From Belnapia sp. F-4-1 (GTDB taxonomy: Bacteria; Pseudomonadota; Alphaproteobacteria; Acetobacterales; Acetobacteraceae): DNA of 64,000 nucleotides. Position 1 is the stretch's first letter; the number at the start of each line of letters is the position of its first letter. The stretch is taken from NCBI RefSeq assembly GCF_000802185.1, contig NZ_KN676113.1, positions 654,581-718,580 of the forward strand, given 5' to 3'. Shown piece by piece: positions 26,155-34,494 of the stretch. Position numbers and translations under genes: made by a program. The notes below the pieces were generated by a model. That model was not told the origin of the DNA and ran no database searches. It saw nothing but the letters and a program-made list of their open reading frames with translations.

Positions 26155-27435
26155 ATGGATGGCACCATCACAGCGCCGATGGATATCGCGCTTCGAACCA
26201 GCTCCACCGCCCCTGCCTGCCGCTGCTGCGGCGCGCCGCTGCGCGAGACCTTTGCAGAACTCGGCCTGACGCCGCTAGCGAATTCCTACGTCGCCCCGGC
26301 CGATGCGGCGCGGATGGAGCCCTTCTATCCGCTGCATGCCCTGGTCTGCTCCGATTGCCGGTTGGTGCAGCTCGCGGAATTCGAAAGCCCACAGGCGATT
26401 TTCTCGGAATACCGCTACTTCTCCTCCGTCTCCGAAGCCTGGCTGCGCCATGCCGAGACCTATGTGGAACGCATGGTGGCGCGCTTCGGCCTCGACGGCG
26501 GGACGCCGGTGGTCGAGGTCGCCAGCAATGACGGCTACCTGCTGCAATATTTCGCCCGGCGTGGCATCCCCGTGCTCGGCATCGACCCGGCGGCGAATGT
26601 GGCCCGATTCGCCATGGCCCGGGGCATTCCGACCGAGGTCGCCTTCTTCAATGCGGCGACGGCGATACGCCTGCGGGCGGCGCATCCGCAGCCGATGCTG
26701 ATGGTGGCCAACAACGTGCTCGCCCATGTGCCGGACCTGCACGGCTTCGTCGAGGGCTTCCGCATCCTGCTCGCCCCGGGCGGCGTCGCCACCTTCGAGT
26801 TCCCGCATCTGCTGCGGCTGATGCAGCACGCGGAATTCGACACGATCTACCATGAGCACTTCTCCTACATCTCGTTGTTCGTGGCGGAGCGCATCTTCGC
26901 CCAGCATGGGCTCACCATCTTCGACCTGGAGGAGCTGCCGACGCATGGCGGCTCGCTCCGCCTCTTCGTCCGCCATGCCGAGGATGCGGCGAAGGCGGTG
27001 ACGCCGGCGGTCGAGGCGATGCGGGTGCTGGAGCGGCAAGCTGGGCTGGACGGGCCGGACGCCTATCGCGGCTTCGCCGAGCAGGTGGTCGAAACCAAGG
27101 CCGCGCTGCTGGATTTCCTGTTGCAGGCCCGCCGCGCCGGCAAGCGCGTCGTCGGCTATGGCGCGCCGGCCAAGGGCAACACGCTGCTGAACTATTGCGG
27201 CGTCGGGCCGGAGTTGCTGCCCTTCACCGTTGACCGCAGCCCTCATAAGCAGGGCCTGCTGCTGCCCGGCACGCGCATCCCGATCCGCGCGCCGGAAGCG
27301 ATCATCGAGGCACGACCGGATTACGTGCTGATCCTGGCCTGGAACCTCCGCGAGGAGGTTGCCGAGCAGATGTCCATCATCCGCGAGTGGGGCGGTCGTT
27401 TTGCCGTCCCCATCCCGCGGGTCGTTATCTTTTGA
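26155..27435 (+). CDS. Sugar C-methyltransferase (SAM-dependent, zinc-finger N-terminus)
   Basis: The 426-residue product has the three-part layout of NDP-sugar C-methyltransferases. An N-terminal zinc-binding segment shows CRCCGAPL and LVCSDCRLVQL (about 22-75). The SAM-binding methyltransferase core has VVEVASNDGYLLQYFARRG (about 118-136). The C-terminal domain has RVVGYGAPAKGNTLLNYCGV and DRSPHKQGLLLPGTRIPI. Such enzymes add a methyl branch to 4-keto-deoxysugars. ATG 26155 follows GGAGG by 10 bases; the longer frame upstream has no family match. With RfbF nearby, a CDP-linked branched sugar is the likely product, which is inference. Confidence 0.88.
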   Translation: MDGTITAPMDIALRTSSTAPACRCCGAPLRETFAELGLTPLANSYVAPADAARMEPFYPLHALVCSDCRLVQLAEFESPQAIFSEYRYFSSVSEAWLRHAETYVERMVARFGLDGGTPVVEVASNDGYLLQYFARRGIPVLGIDPAANVARFAMARGIPTEVAFFNAATAIRLRAAHPQPMLMVANNVLAHVPDLHGFVEGFRILLAPGGVATFEFPHLLRLMQHAEFDTIYHEHFSYISLFVAERIFAQHGLTIFDLEELPTHGGSLRLFVRHAEDAAKAVTPAVEAMRVLERQAGLDGPDAYRGFAEQVVETKAALLDFLLQARRAGKRVVGYGAPAKGNTLLNYCGVGPELLPFTVDRSPHKQGLLLPGTRIPIRAPEAIIEARPDYVLILAWNLREEVAEQMSIIREWGGRFAVPIPRVVIF

Positions 27436-27458
27436 AAAGCAGGCGGAGGCCGCTCCCA

Positions 27459-28475
27459 ATGTCCAAGGTTTGTGCCGTCGTCATCACCTACAACCGGCGA
27501 GAGTTGCTGGATGAATGCCTGCAGGCCATAACGGCGCAGACCTACCCCTGCGACCACATCGTTGTCATCGACAATGCCAGCACCGACGGCACGGCGGAGA
27601 TGGTGAAGGAGCGCTGGGCCGGCCGCACCGACCTGCATGTGCTGACCAAGAATATCGGCGCGGCTGGCGGCTACAATCTCGGCATGCGCCTCGCCTACCA
27701 GACCGGCGCCGACCATGTCTGGGTGATGGACGATGACGTCATGCCGGAGCCGGATGCGCTGGCCGCACTGCTCGCCGCGGCGGAGACGCTGGACGGGCGC
27801 GGCATCACCCCCGCCTTCCTCACCTCCGTGGCTCGCGCACCGGGCGGCGCGGTGACCAACGTGCCGGAGATGGACCGTCGCCTCAACGCCCTCGCCTATG
27901 AGAACTGGCCGGATCTGCTGAACCACGGGCTGGTGCCGGTGACGCGGGCGGCGCTCGTCTCCAACCTCATCCCGCGCGCGACGCTGACGCAGCACGGCCT
28001 GCCCATCGCCGGGATGTTCATCTGGGGCGAGGACTCGGAGTTTACCCTGCGTGTCACGCGGGAACGGCCGGGCTACATTGTGGGCGCCAGCCGGGCGCTG
28101 CATGTGCGCCAGCTTGCCGGCGTGCTCGACATCCGGACGGAGCGCAACCCGGCGCGCATCGGCTACCACTTCCACCGCATCCGCAACGACGTCTACATGA
28201 AGCGTCGTTTCGAGGGCTCCCGTTCGGTGGCACGGCTGATGCGCCGCCAGGTGACGCTGGCGCTGCGGCTTTGCCAGGAGCAGGAATTCGCCAAGGCGCG
28301 CATCGTGCTGCGCGGGCTGATGGCGGGCTTGTCCTTCAACCCGCCGATCGAGGCAGCAGATGCGCCCTGCACCATCGCCGGCGTCCGCCATGTCGCCGGC
28401 GAGCCACAGGTGGCGGCCGCGGCGCTGGCGCCGGCGGAGCAGGCTTTCCCGAACGACCTGCGGCCTGCGGTCTAG
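27459..28475 (+). CDS. GT2 family glycosyltransferase
   Basis: The 338-residue enzyme shows the GT-A start VCAVVITYNRRELLDECLQA, the donor-binding VVIDNASTDGT (about 36-46) and the DXD-like metal motif VWVMDDDVMPEPDA (about 86-99). FIWGEDSEFTLRV, the acceptor-side ED motif, follows near 190. It resembles galactofuranosyl and rhamnosyl transferases of the GlfT/WbbL branch. No membrane segment is present. It follows the C-methyltransferase by 23 bases with GGAGG upstream and a 21-bp hairpin after the end, so the two form the last genes of one unit. Confidence 0.9.
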   Translation: MSKVCAVVITYNRRELLDECLQAITAQTYPCDHIVVIDNASTDGTAEMVKERWAGRTDLHVLTKNIGAAGGYNLGMRLAYQTGADHVWVMDDDVMPEPDALAALLAAAETLDGRGITPAFLTSVARAPGGAVTNVPEMDRRLNALAYENWPDLLNHGLVPVTRAALVSNLIPRATLTQHGLPIAGMFIWGEDSEFTLRVTRERPGYIVGASRALHVRQLAGVLDIRTERNPARIGYHFHRIRNDVYMKRRFEGSRSVARLMRRQVTLALRLCQEQEFAKARIVLRGLMAGLSFNPPIEAADAPCTIAGVRHVAGEPQVAAAALAPAEQAFPNDLRPAV

Positions 28476-28537
28476 GCCCCCGCGGGAGCCGCTTCACGGC
28501 CCTGCTGAGGCCCCGATTGGTTGCTCATCACCTGAAA

Positions 28538-28582
28538 CCTTGCCCAACCCCCCACGGCAGAGCCGTGGGGGGTTGGGCAAGG
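28538..28582. terminator. Very strong 21-bp perfect hairpin between convergent genes
   Basis: Bases 28538-28558 are perfectly complementary to 28562-28582 around the 3-base loop AGA. Beyond a 2-base interruption the pairing continues (GAAACC with GGTTTC). The core stem contains CCCAACCCCCCACGGC. It lies 62 bases after the glycosyltransferase stop and 67 bases past the leftward ModD-like gene. No T run follows on either side. Its position between converging genes suggests a bidirectional terminator or transcript-end protector. Confidence 0.75.
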
Positions 28583-28649
28583 CCGGTTTCGGTGGGCTTC
28601 CTTCTCGGGATACCACGACGACCTGGGCGAGTGACAGGCCGGGGCGGCG

Positions 28650-29504
28650 CTATCCGCCCAGGGGCGACAGGGCTACGCCGATGTCGGCCGGCAGCGCCGC
28701 ATAAGGTGCGGAGGTGACCAGCAGGTCGGCACCGGCCGCGGCATAGCGTCCGGCATTCGCTTCGGTGATGCCGCCGGTCGCGGCGACGAGCGGGCGGCGC
28801 GGCATGTTGGCCAGCGCCCGCATCACGGCCGCCACATCCTCCGGCGGCAGCTTGTCGAGTTGCAGCGTGTCGACGCCGGCATGGGCGAATTGCAGCGCGG
28901 CATCGACGCTGTCCGCCTCCACGGCGATCTTCCGCTCCGGCTGCGCCATGCGGAGGCGGGCCACCCAGAGGTGCGGCGGCTGCCGCCCGAGGAAGCCCCG
29001 GTGCTGCGGGAAGACCAGCACGCTGTCCGAAAGCCCGAGCCGGTGCGGCAGGCAGCCTCCGGCGGTGATGGCGCGCAGCATCACATCCTTCGCGCCGGGC
29101 AGGTGCTTGCGGGTGCAGGCGACGGCGATGCCGGGCCTGCCGCTGCGCGCGGCGCAGAGCACCACCCGAGCCCGCGTCGCAATGCCGGAGGCGATCTCCA
29201 TCAGGCTCTGCGCCAGCTTGAAGCTGCGATGCAGCGCCGCTGCCTCGCCTTCGGCCCGCAACAGCTCCGCCCCCGCCTCCACCTGAGCGCCGGAGGAGGC
29301 GAGGCGATGCGTCGCCGGGCAGCCGGCGAGCTGCATCAGCCGTTCCGCCTCCTCGATGCAGGCGAGGGTCATGGTGGCGCGGGCACGGAAGGTGGCGCGG
29401 CCGCGCGCCTCGCCGATGCCAAGGCCGGCGGTGGTGATGTCGCCATAGGGCACGTCCTCCTCGAGCATGGCAAGGAGGCGGGCATCGGAAAGGACGAAGC
29501 TCAT
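28650..29504 (-). CDS. modD: ModD / NadC-like phosphoribosyltransferase-family protein
   Basis: The 284-residue protein has the quinolinate phosphoribosyltransferase fold: EEDVPYGDITTAGLGIG at the N-terminus, ACTRKHLPGAKDVMLRAITA and GGCLPHRLGLSDSVLVFPQH in the core, and LVAATGGITEANAGRYAAAG late. HRLGLSDS and the lack of some NadC substrate residues place it in the ModD subgroup, which is usually linked to molybdenum transport genes. No modABC genes are in the window, and it is followed on the same strand by nothing. An actual NadC role cannot be excluded by eye. Confidence 0.82.
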   Translation of the reverse strand: MSFVLSDARLLAMLEEDVPYGDITTAGLGIGEARGRATFRARATMTLACIEEAERLMQLAGCPATHRLASSGAQVEAGAELLRAEGEAAALHRSFKLAQSLMEIASGIATRARVVLCAARSGRPGIAVACTRKHLPGAKDVMLRAITAGGCLPHRLGLSDSVLVFPQHRGFLGRQPPHLWVARLRMAQPERKIAVEADSVDAALQFAHAGVDTLQLDKLPPEDVAAVMRALANMPRRPLVAATGGITEANAGRYAAAGADLLVTSAPYAALPADIGVALSPLGG

Positions 29505-29549
29505 CGGCCGCGGACGCTAGTGCGGCCGGGGCATAGCGGCAATCGGTCC

Positions 29550-30317
29550 TCAGCGGCCGCCGCTGACCGGCAGCAATGCGCCCGTGACATAGCCGGAGGC
29601 GGGGGAGAGCAGCCAGAGCACCGCCTCCGCCACCTCCTCCGCGCTGCCGCCGCGGCCCATGGGCACGCCCCCGGCCATGCGGGTGACCCGGTCCGGCATG
29701 CCGGCGGCGGCGTGGATCTCGGTGTCGATCAGGCCGGGATTTACGGCATTCACCCGGATGCCCTCGCCGGCCAGCTCCTTGGCGAGGCCGAGGGTCAGCG
29801 TGTCCACCGCGCCCTTGCTGGCGGCGTAATGCACCCACTCCCCGCCGCCGCCGAGGCCGGAGGCGCGGGAGGAGATGTTGACCATCGCCCCTCCCCTGCC
29901 CCCATGGCGCGTCGACATGCGCCGGATCGCCTCGCGGCTGCAGGCGACGAGGCCGAGGACATTGGTGCGCAGCACCTCCTCCCAGACCGCGTCGGAGGTC
30001 TCGTCGAGCCGCCCGGTCGGGCCGGTGATGCCGGCATTGTTCACCAGCGCGTCCAGCCGGCCGAAGCGGGCATCGAGCTCCGCGAAGCAGCGGGCCCGGC
30101 CCTCGGCCTCGGCCACATCGGCCTGGAGCGCCAGCACGGTGGCGCCCGCGGCCCGCGCCGCCGCGGCCGTTGCCTCGGCCCTGCCGGCGTCGCTGCGGTA
30201 GGTGAGGAGGATGTCGTAGCCCTGCGCGGCGCCGAGCCGCGCCACGGCAGCGCCGATGCCGCGCCCGCCGCCGGTGACCAGGAGGACGGGACGGGTGGAA
30301 GGGAGGGATGTGCTCAT
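29550..30317 (-). CDS. Short-chain dehydrogenase/reductase
   Basis: The 255-residue classical SDR has the cofactor motif LVTGGGRGIGAAVARLG (about 13-29), LVNNAGITGPTG (about 89-100), the catalytic Ser region INISSRASGLGG and the YAASK tetrad residues (about 157-161). The acidic or basic residues after the first beta-alpha unit read LLTYRSDAGRAE, which suggests NADP+ preference. The ending ALLPVSGGR is typical. It lies 45 bases upstream of the ModD-like gene on the same strand and may be co-transcribed. The substrate is unknown. Confidence 0.9.
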   Translation of the reverse strand: MSTSLPSTRPVLLVTGGGRGIGAAVARLGAAQGYDILLTYRSDAGRAEATAAAARAAGATVLALQADVAEAEGRARCFAELDARFGRLDALVNNAGITGPTGRLDETSDAVWEEVLRTNVLGLVACSREAIRRMSTRHGGRGGAMVNISSRASGLGGGGEWVHYAASKGAVDTLTLGLAKELAGEGIRVNAVNPGLIDTEIHAAAGMPDRVTRMAGGVPMGRGGSAEEVAEAVLWLLSPASGYVTGALLPVSGGR

Positions 30318-30544
30318 CTCCCCAGCCTGCCGCCCACAGGCCTTCAGCTCAAGTCATCGGCCGGCCAGGCTGGGGACGAATGTGGCCGGCAGGGCAACGG
30401 CGCGCAGGAAATGCGGGAGCTCGGGTGCTTAACGGGGGCGGCTTCCGTGACCTCTTCGCCTATGGTGATGCCGAATGGGCCGCGGCGCGGGAGTGCATCG
30501 CCGCCCGCAACGCGGCCGGCAAGGCCCAAAGGGGGATGACCGAG

Positions 30545-31687
30545 ATGAGCCTGCATGCCTGGCCTGCCCAACAGCGCGTCCGCCATGGCGAACCCGTTGC
30601 CCGGGCCCTGCCGCCGGAGATCGAGGATTGCGGGCGTGTGGTGCTCGTCACCACCCGCTCGCTTGCCCGCAGCCGCATCGCCGAGGCGACGCGCGGCGCC
30701 ATCGGGGCGCGGCTCGCCGGCGAGTTCTCGGCGATGCGCGCACATTCGCCGGTCGAGGACGTCTTGGCGCTGGCGGCACTGCTGCGCGAGGCGCGGGCCG
30801 ACCGCGTCGTCGCCCTCGGCGGCGGCAGCGTGATCGATGGCTCGAAGGCCGCCTGCCACGCGGTCTGGCGCGGCTATACGGATGCCGCGGCGCTGCTCGG
30901 CAGCGCCGTCTCGCGCGGGACCGATGCGGCCTATTGGGTCGAGCCGGCGCTCACGCCGCGCATCGTCGCCGTGCCGACCACGCTCTCGGCCGCGGAATTC
31001 GCGCCCAATGCCGGCTTCACCGACCTCGCCGCCGGGCGCAAGCACCGCGCCCAGCACGCGATGCAGGTGCCGATCGCCGTGGTGCTCGACCCGGAGGCGA
31101 CGCTGGAGACGCCGGGCGAACTGCTGCTCTCCTCCGGCATCCGCGCCGTGGACCATGCGGCGGAAAGGCTCTGCGCGACGACGCGCGCGCCCTTCTCCGA
31201 TGCCGTCTCGCGCCAGGCGCTCGAGATGCTGGCGGTGGCGCTGCCGGCCATCCACCGCCAGGGCGACGACATCGAGGCGCGCGGCGTGGCGCAGCAGGCG
31301 ATGTGGCTCTCGGTCATGGGCGGTTGGGCCGGCGTGCCGGTCGGGGCGAGCCATGGCATCGGCTACATCCTCGGCGGCGCCAAGGGCGTGCCGCACGGCA
31401 TCACTTCCTGCCTCGGCCTGCCGGCGGTGATGCAGTGGAACGCCCCGGTGAACGCGGCGCAGCAGCGGGTCGTGGCCGACATCCTCGGCGGCGGCGAGGG
31501 GCATGAGGCGCTTCGCCGCTTCATCCGCGGGCTCGGCCTGCCGACGACGCTGGCCGAGGTCGGCATCGGGCCCGAGGAGATTCCGGCGCTCGCGGCGAAA
31601 TGGGATGGCGGGCCGCCCATTGCCACCAACCCGCGCAAGGTGGAAGGCGCGGCCGATGTGGAGGCGATTCTGCGCCTCATGGTGTAG
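30545..31687 (+). CDS. Iron-containing alcohol dehydrogenase / maleylacetate reductase-like enzyme
   Basis: The 380-residue product belongs to the group III (Fe) alcohol dehydrogenases. RVVALGGGSVIDGSKAACHA gives the NAD(P)-binding GGGS, and IVAVPTTLSAAEFAPNAGFT corresponds to the PTT motif. Metal-site histidines are in GIRAVDHAAERL, GASHGIGYILGGAKGVPHGI and nearby. The short length and PTTLSAAE pattern recall maleylacetate reductases, though that role would need ring-cleavage genes, which are absent here. GGGGG lies 9 bases before ATG 30545; ATG 30536 is an alternative too close to it. The longer open frame to 30308 is not family-like. Confidence 0.85.
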   Translation: MSLHAWPAQQRVRHGEPVARALPPEIEDCGRVVLVTTRSLARSRIAEATRGAIGARLAGEFSAMRAHSPVEDVLALAALLREARADRVVALGGGSVIDGSKAACHAVWRGYTDAAALLGSAVSRGTDAAYWVEPALTPRIVAVPTTLSAAEFAPNAGFTDLAAGRKHRAQHAMQVPIAVVLDPEATLETPGELLLSSGIRAVDHAAERLCATTRAPFSDAVSRQALEMLAVALPAIHRQGDDIEARGVAQQAMWLSVMGGWAGVPVGASHGIGYILGGAKGVPHGITSCLGLPAVMQWNAPVNAAQQRVVADILGGGEGHEALRRFIRGLGLPTTLAEVGIGPEEIPALAAKWDGGPPIATNPRKVEGAADVEAILRLMV

Positions 31688-31783
31688 CCGCTCACGTTTC
31701 GTTGTGTGCTTCGGGCTTGCGCCGCGCCCGCGGGCGGCGCCAGCATCCTCCGCAACCGGCGCCAAGCCGGACAGGAGGACGCC

Positions 31784-32899
31784 ATGGAATTCGGCTATTT
31801 CATGATGCCGTCTCACCCGCCGGAGCGCGGGCTGAAGGAAGGGCATGACTTCGATCTCCAGGTACTGCGCTGGCTCGACGAACTGGGCTTCTCCGAGGCC
31901 TGGGTCGGCGAGCACCACACCGCGCCCTGGGAGCCGCATCCGTCGCCGGACCTGTTGATCGCCCAGGCGCTCCGGGAGACGACGCGGCTGCGCATGGGGC
32001 CGGGCGGCTTCCTGCTGCCCTACCACCACCCGGCGGAGCTGGCGAACCGCGTTGCCATGCTGGACCACCTTTCGGAGGGGCGGCTGAATTTCGGCATCGC
32101 GGCGAGCGGCCTGCCGAGCGACTGGGCGATGTTCAACGTCGACGGCATGTCCGGCACCAACCGCGAGATGACGCGCGAGGGGCTCGACATCATCCTGAAG
32201 CTTTGGAGCGCGGAGGAGCCCTTCCACTACGAGGGCAAGTACTGGAAGGTCGACAAGCCCGACACGATGTTCGGCTTCCTCAAGCCGCACATCAAGCCGT
32301 TGCAGGCGCCGCACCCGCCGATCGGCGTCGCCGGCCTGTCGAAGAATTCCGACACGTTGAAGATGGCGGGCGAGCACGGCTTCCTGCCGATGAGCCTCAA
32401 CCTCAACCCGGGCTATGTGACGAGCCATTGGGACAGCGTGGAGGCCGGCGCCCGCAAGTCCGGCCGCACCGCGAACCGGCGCGACTGGCGGCTGGTGCGC
32501 GAGGTCTTCGTCGCCGACACGGACGAGGAAGCTTGGCGGCTCTCGGTCGGCTCCATGATGGGGCGGATGATGGGCGAGTACTTCCTGCCGCTGCTCTCGA
32601 ATTTCGGCTTCAAGGAATACCTGAAGCACAGCCCCGAGGTGCCGGACAGCGACGTCACCGTGGAATACTGCGCGCGGCGCAACTGGCTGGTCGGCTCGCC
32701 GAAGACGGTCGCCGAGCGGCTGGAGCAGATCTACGAGGAGGTCGGCGGCTTCGGCCAGCTCCTGGTCTTCGGCTTCGACTACATGGAAAACCCGGCCGCC
32801 TGGCGCAACTCGCTGCGGCTGCTGCAGGAGGAGGTGCTGCCGCGCGTCGCCCATCTCACTCCAGCGGCCCCGGCGCCCGCGCTGGCGGCGGCGCAGTAG
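31784..32899 (+). CDS. LLM-class flavin-dependent monooxygenase
   Basis: The 371-residue protein shows luciferase-family landmarks: MEFGYFMMPSHPPERGLKEG, ELGFSEAWVGEHHTAPWEPH, LRMGPGGFLLPYHHPAELAN, MLDHLSEGRLNFGIAASGLP and PPIGVAGLSKNSDTL. The EHH and YHHP patterns match FMNH2-dependent two-component monooxygenases of the alkanal/limonene type. No flavin reductase gene is adjacent. A clear AGGAGGA sits 5 bases before the ATG. It follows the Fe-alcohol dehydrogenase-like gene by about 95 bases on the same strand and could share its transcript. Confidence 0.9.
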   Translation: MEFGYFMMPSHPPERGLKEGHDFDLQVLRWLDELGFSEAWVGEHHTAPWEPHPSPDLLIAQALRETTRLRMGPGGFLLPYHHPAELANRVAMLDHLSEGRLNFGIAASGLPSDWAMFNVDGMSGTNREMTREGLDIILKLWSAEEPFHYEGKYWKVDKPDTMFGFLKPHIKPLQAPHPPIGVAGLSKNSDTLKMAGEHGFLPMSLNLNPGYVTSHWDSVEAGARKSGRTANRRDWRLVREVFVADTDEEAWRLSVGSMMGRMMGEYFLPLLSNFGFKEYLKHSPEVPDSDVTVEYCARRNWLVGSPKTVAERLEQIYEEVGGFGQLLVFGFDYMENPAAWRNSLRLLQEEVLPRVAHLTPAAPAPALAAAQ

Positions 32900-32935
32900 C
32901 TTGCGGCGGCACGGGCGGCGGGCCATTTGCAGGTC

Positions 32936-33148
32936 ATGAAACCGCTCCTGCTCGCTGCCCTGCTCCTTCCCCTCGCCGCCTGCGGCCCTGGCGGGCTCCA
33001 GGCGGGCGGCGAGTATTCCGGCCAGCCCGACACGGTGATCGGCAACACCGAGCGGAACATGGCGACCGGCGCCGTCACCAGCGAGGGCAGCGTCTATGTC
33101 CGCCGCCAGGGCTACATGACGACGCCCGCGGAGAGGCTGCGCTACTGA
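32936..33148 (+). CDS. Small lipoprotein of unknown function
   Basis: The 70-residue product begins with a lipoprotein signal peptide (MKPLLLAALLLPLAACGPGG) whose lipobox LAAC puts the lipidated Cys at residue 16. The mature part of about 55 residues is Gly/Thr-rich and polar, with NTERNMATGAVTSEGSVYV. I do not recognise a family. It is probably anchored in the periplasm. The convergent oxidase gene stops 7 bases beyond its stop. Confidence 0.75.
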   Translation: MKPLLLAALLLPLAACGPGGLQAGGEYSGQPDTVIGNTERNMATGAVTSEGSVYVRRQGYMTTPAERLRY

Positions 33149-33155
33149 GGCCTTT

Positions 33156-34397
33156 CTAGCCGAAGCGCTCTACCGCGAAGGGCGCGAGGTCGAGGTTGGG
33201 CGCTGGCCCCAGCATCGCCTGGGCAAGCACCGCACCGGTCGGCGCCGAGCCGGTGAGCCCGAGATGCCCATGGCCGAAGGCGCACCACAGCCCCGGCCAG
33301 CGCCGCACCGGGCCGAGCACCGGCAGGCTGTCCGGCAGGCAGGGGCGGTGGCCCATCCAGAAGCCCTCGGCGCCCTCGGTGCGGGCCTGGGGGAAGGCCA
33401 TGCGCAGGTCGCGCAGCAGCAGCTCCGCCCGGCGCGGCGTCGGCGGGTGGTCGAGGCCGCCGAACTCCACCGTGCCTGCGATGCGCAGCCCCTCCTCCAT
33501 CGGCGAAATGAAGGCCTTGCGGTCGGCCGGCACCACCGGCCGCCGCAGGCTGATCCCCGCATCCTGCAGCATGACGTGGTAGCCGCGCTGGCTCTCCAAG
33601 GGCACGCGGATGCCGAGCGGCGCCAGTAGCCGCGCCGACCAGGCGCCGGCGGCCAGCACCACCGCATCGGCCTCGATGGGGCCGGAGGCGGTGGCGACGC
33701 CGGTCACCCGCCCCTCTCCCGTCGTGACGGCCTGCACCGCCTCCTGGCGGATGGTGCCGCCCAGCCGCTCCACGCCGCGCGCCACCACCTCCGCCTGGCG
33801 GCGCGGGTTGATGCTGCTGCCCTGCTCCGGGATGAGGACGCCGAGCGCGTAGTCACCCTGCATGTCGGGCTCCAGTTCGCGGATCGCCTCGGCGCCGTCG
33901 AGGAATTCCAGCCGCATCCCGTGCTGCTGCCGCAGCGCCCAGCCGGCCGCGTCCTTCGCGTAGTGGCCGCGGTCCCGGTAGAGGTAGAGCTGCCCGGTCT
34001 CCTGGATCAGGTCGAGCGCGCCTTCCTCCGCGAGGATGCGCCGGTGCTGCTCCATCGCATTGAAGAGCAGGCCCGACAGCGCCTCGGCGATGCCGGCGAC
34101 GCGGGCCGGCCGGGCGCTGGCGACGAAGCGCGCGAGCCAGGGCGCCGCCCGCAGCGCATAGCGGGCGGGGATGTGCAGCGCGCCTTCCCGATCGAGCAGC
34201 ATACCGGGCACCTGGCGAAGCACGCCCGGCATGGCAAGCGGCGCGACCGAGCCGGCACTGATCGCCCCCGCGTTGCCGGAGGAGGCGCCGCCGCCCGGCG
34301 GGCCGCCATCCAGCACCGTCACGGCGGCGCCGTCGCGGGCCAGGTGCCAGGCAGTGCAGAGGCCGACGATGCCGGCGCCGATGACAAGGATTCGCAT
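33156..34397 (-). CDS. DadA-like FAD-dependent D-amino-acid dehydrogenase family protein
   Basis: The 413-residue flavoprotein opens with the FAD motif MRILVIGAGIVGLCTAWHLA followed by the acidic VTVLD. It carries ASSGNAGAISAGSVAPLAMP, the DadA-type block after the Rossmann fold. Near the C-terminus it has GFWMGHRPCLPDSLPVLGP and AFGHGHLGLTGSAPTG, the FAD-closing motif. The family oxidises D-amino acids or related amines and passes electrons to the quinone pool. GGAGG lies 8 bases before ATG 34397. The substrate cannot be fixed from sequence. It stands alone on its strand between rightward genes. Confidence 0.9.
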   Translation of the reverse strand: MRILVIGAGIVGLCTAWHLARDGAAVTVLDGGPPGGGASSGNAGAISAGSVAPLAMPGVLRQVPGMLLDREGALHIPARYALRAAPWLARFVASARPARVAGIAEALSGLLFNAMEQHRRILAEEGALDLIQETGQLYLYRDRGHYAKDAAGWALRQQHGMRLEFLDGAEAIRELEPDMQGDYALGVLIPEQGSSINPRRQAEVVARGVERLGGTIRQEAVQAVTTGEGRVTGVATASGPIEADAVVLAAGAWSARLLAPLGIRVPLESQRGYHVMLQDAGISLRRPVVPADRKAFISPMEEGLRIAGTVEFGGLDHPPTPRRAELLLRDLRMAFPQARTEGAEGFWMGHRPCLPDSLPVLGPVRRWPGLWCAFGHGHLGLTGSAPTGAVLAQAMLGPAPNLDLAPFAVERFG

Positions 34398-34494
34398 GGG
34401 GGGAGCCTCCGCCGCCCGCCACCGGCGCGCAACCCGTCGGAGCCCCACCTCTGCTATACCTACCGATGAATAACCGACAGGTGGATGGCGGACG

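Noticed and set aside
30344-32926. 860-codon minus-strand ORF opposite the Fe-alcohol dehydrogenase and luciferase-like genes
   Set aside because: Covers two intact plus-strand genes and the gap between them; composition is His/Arg-rich shadow.
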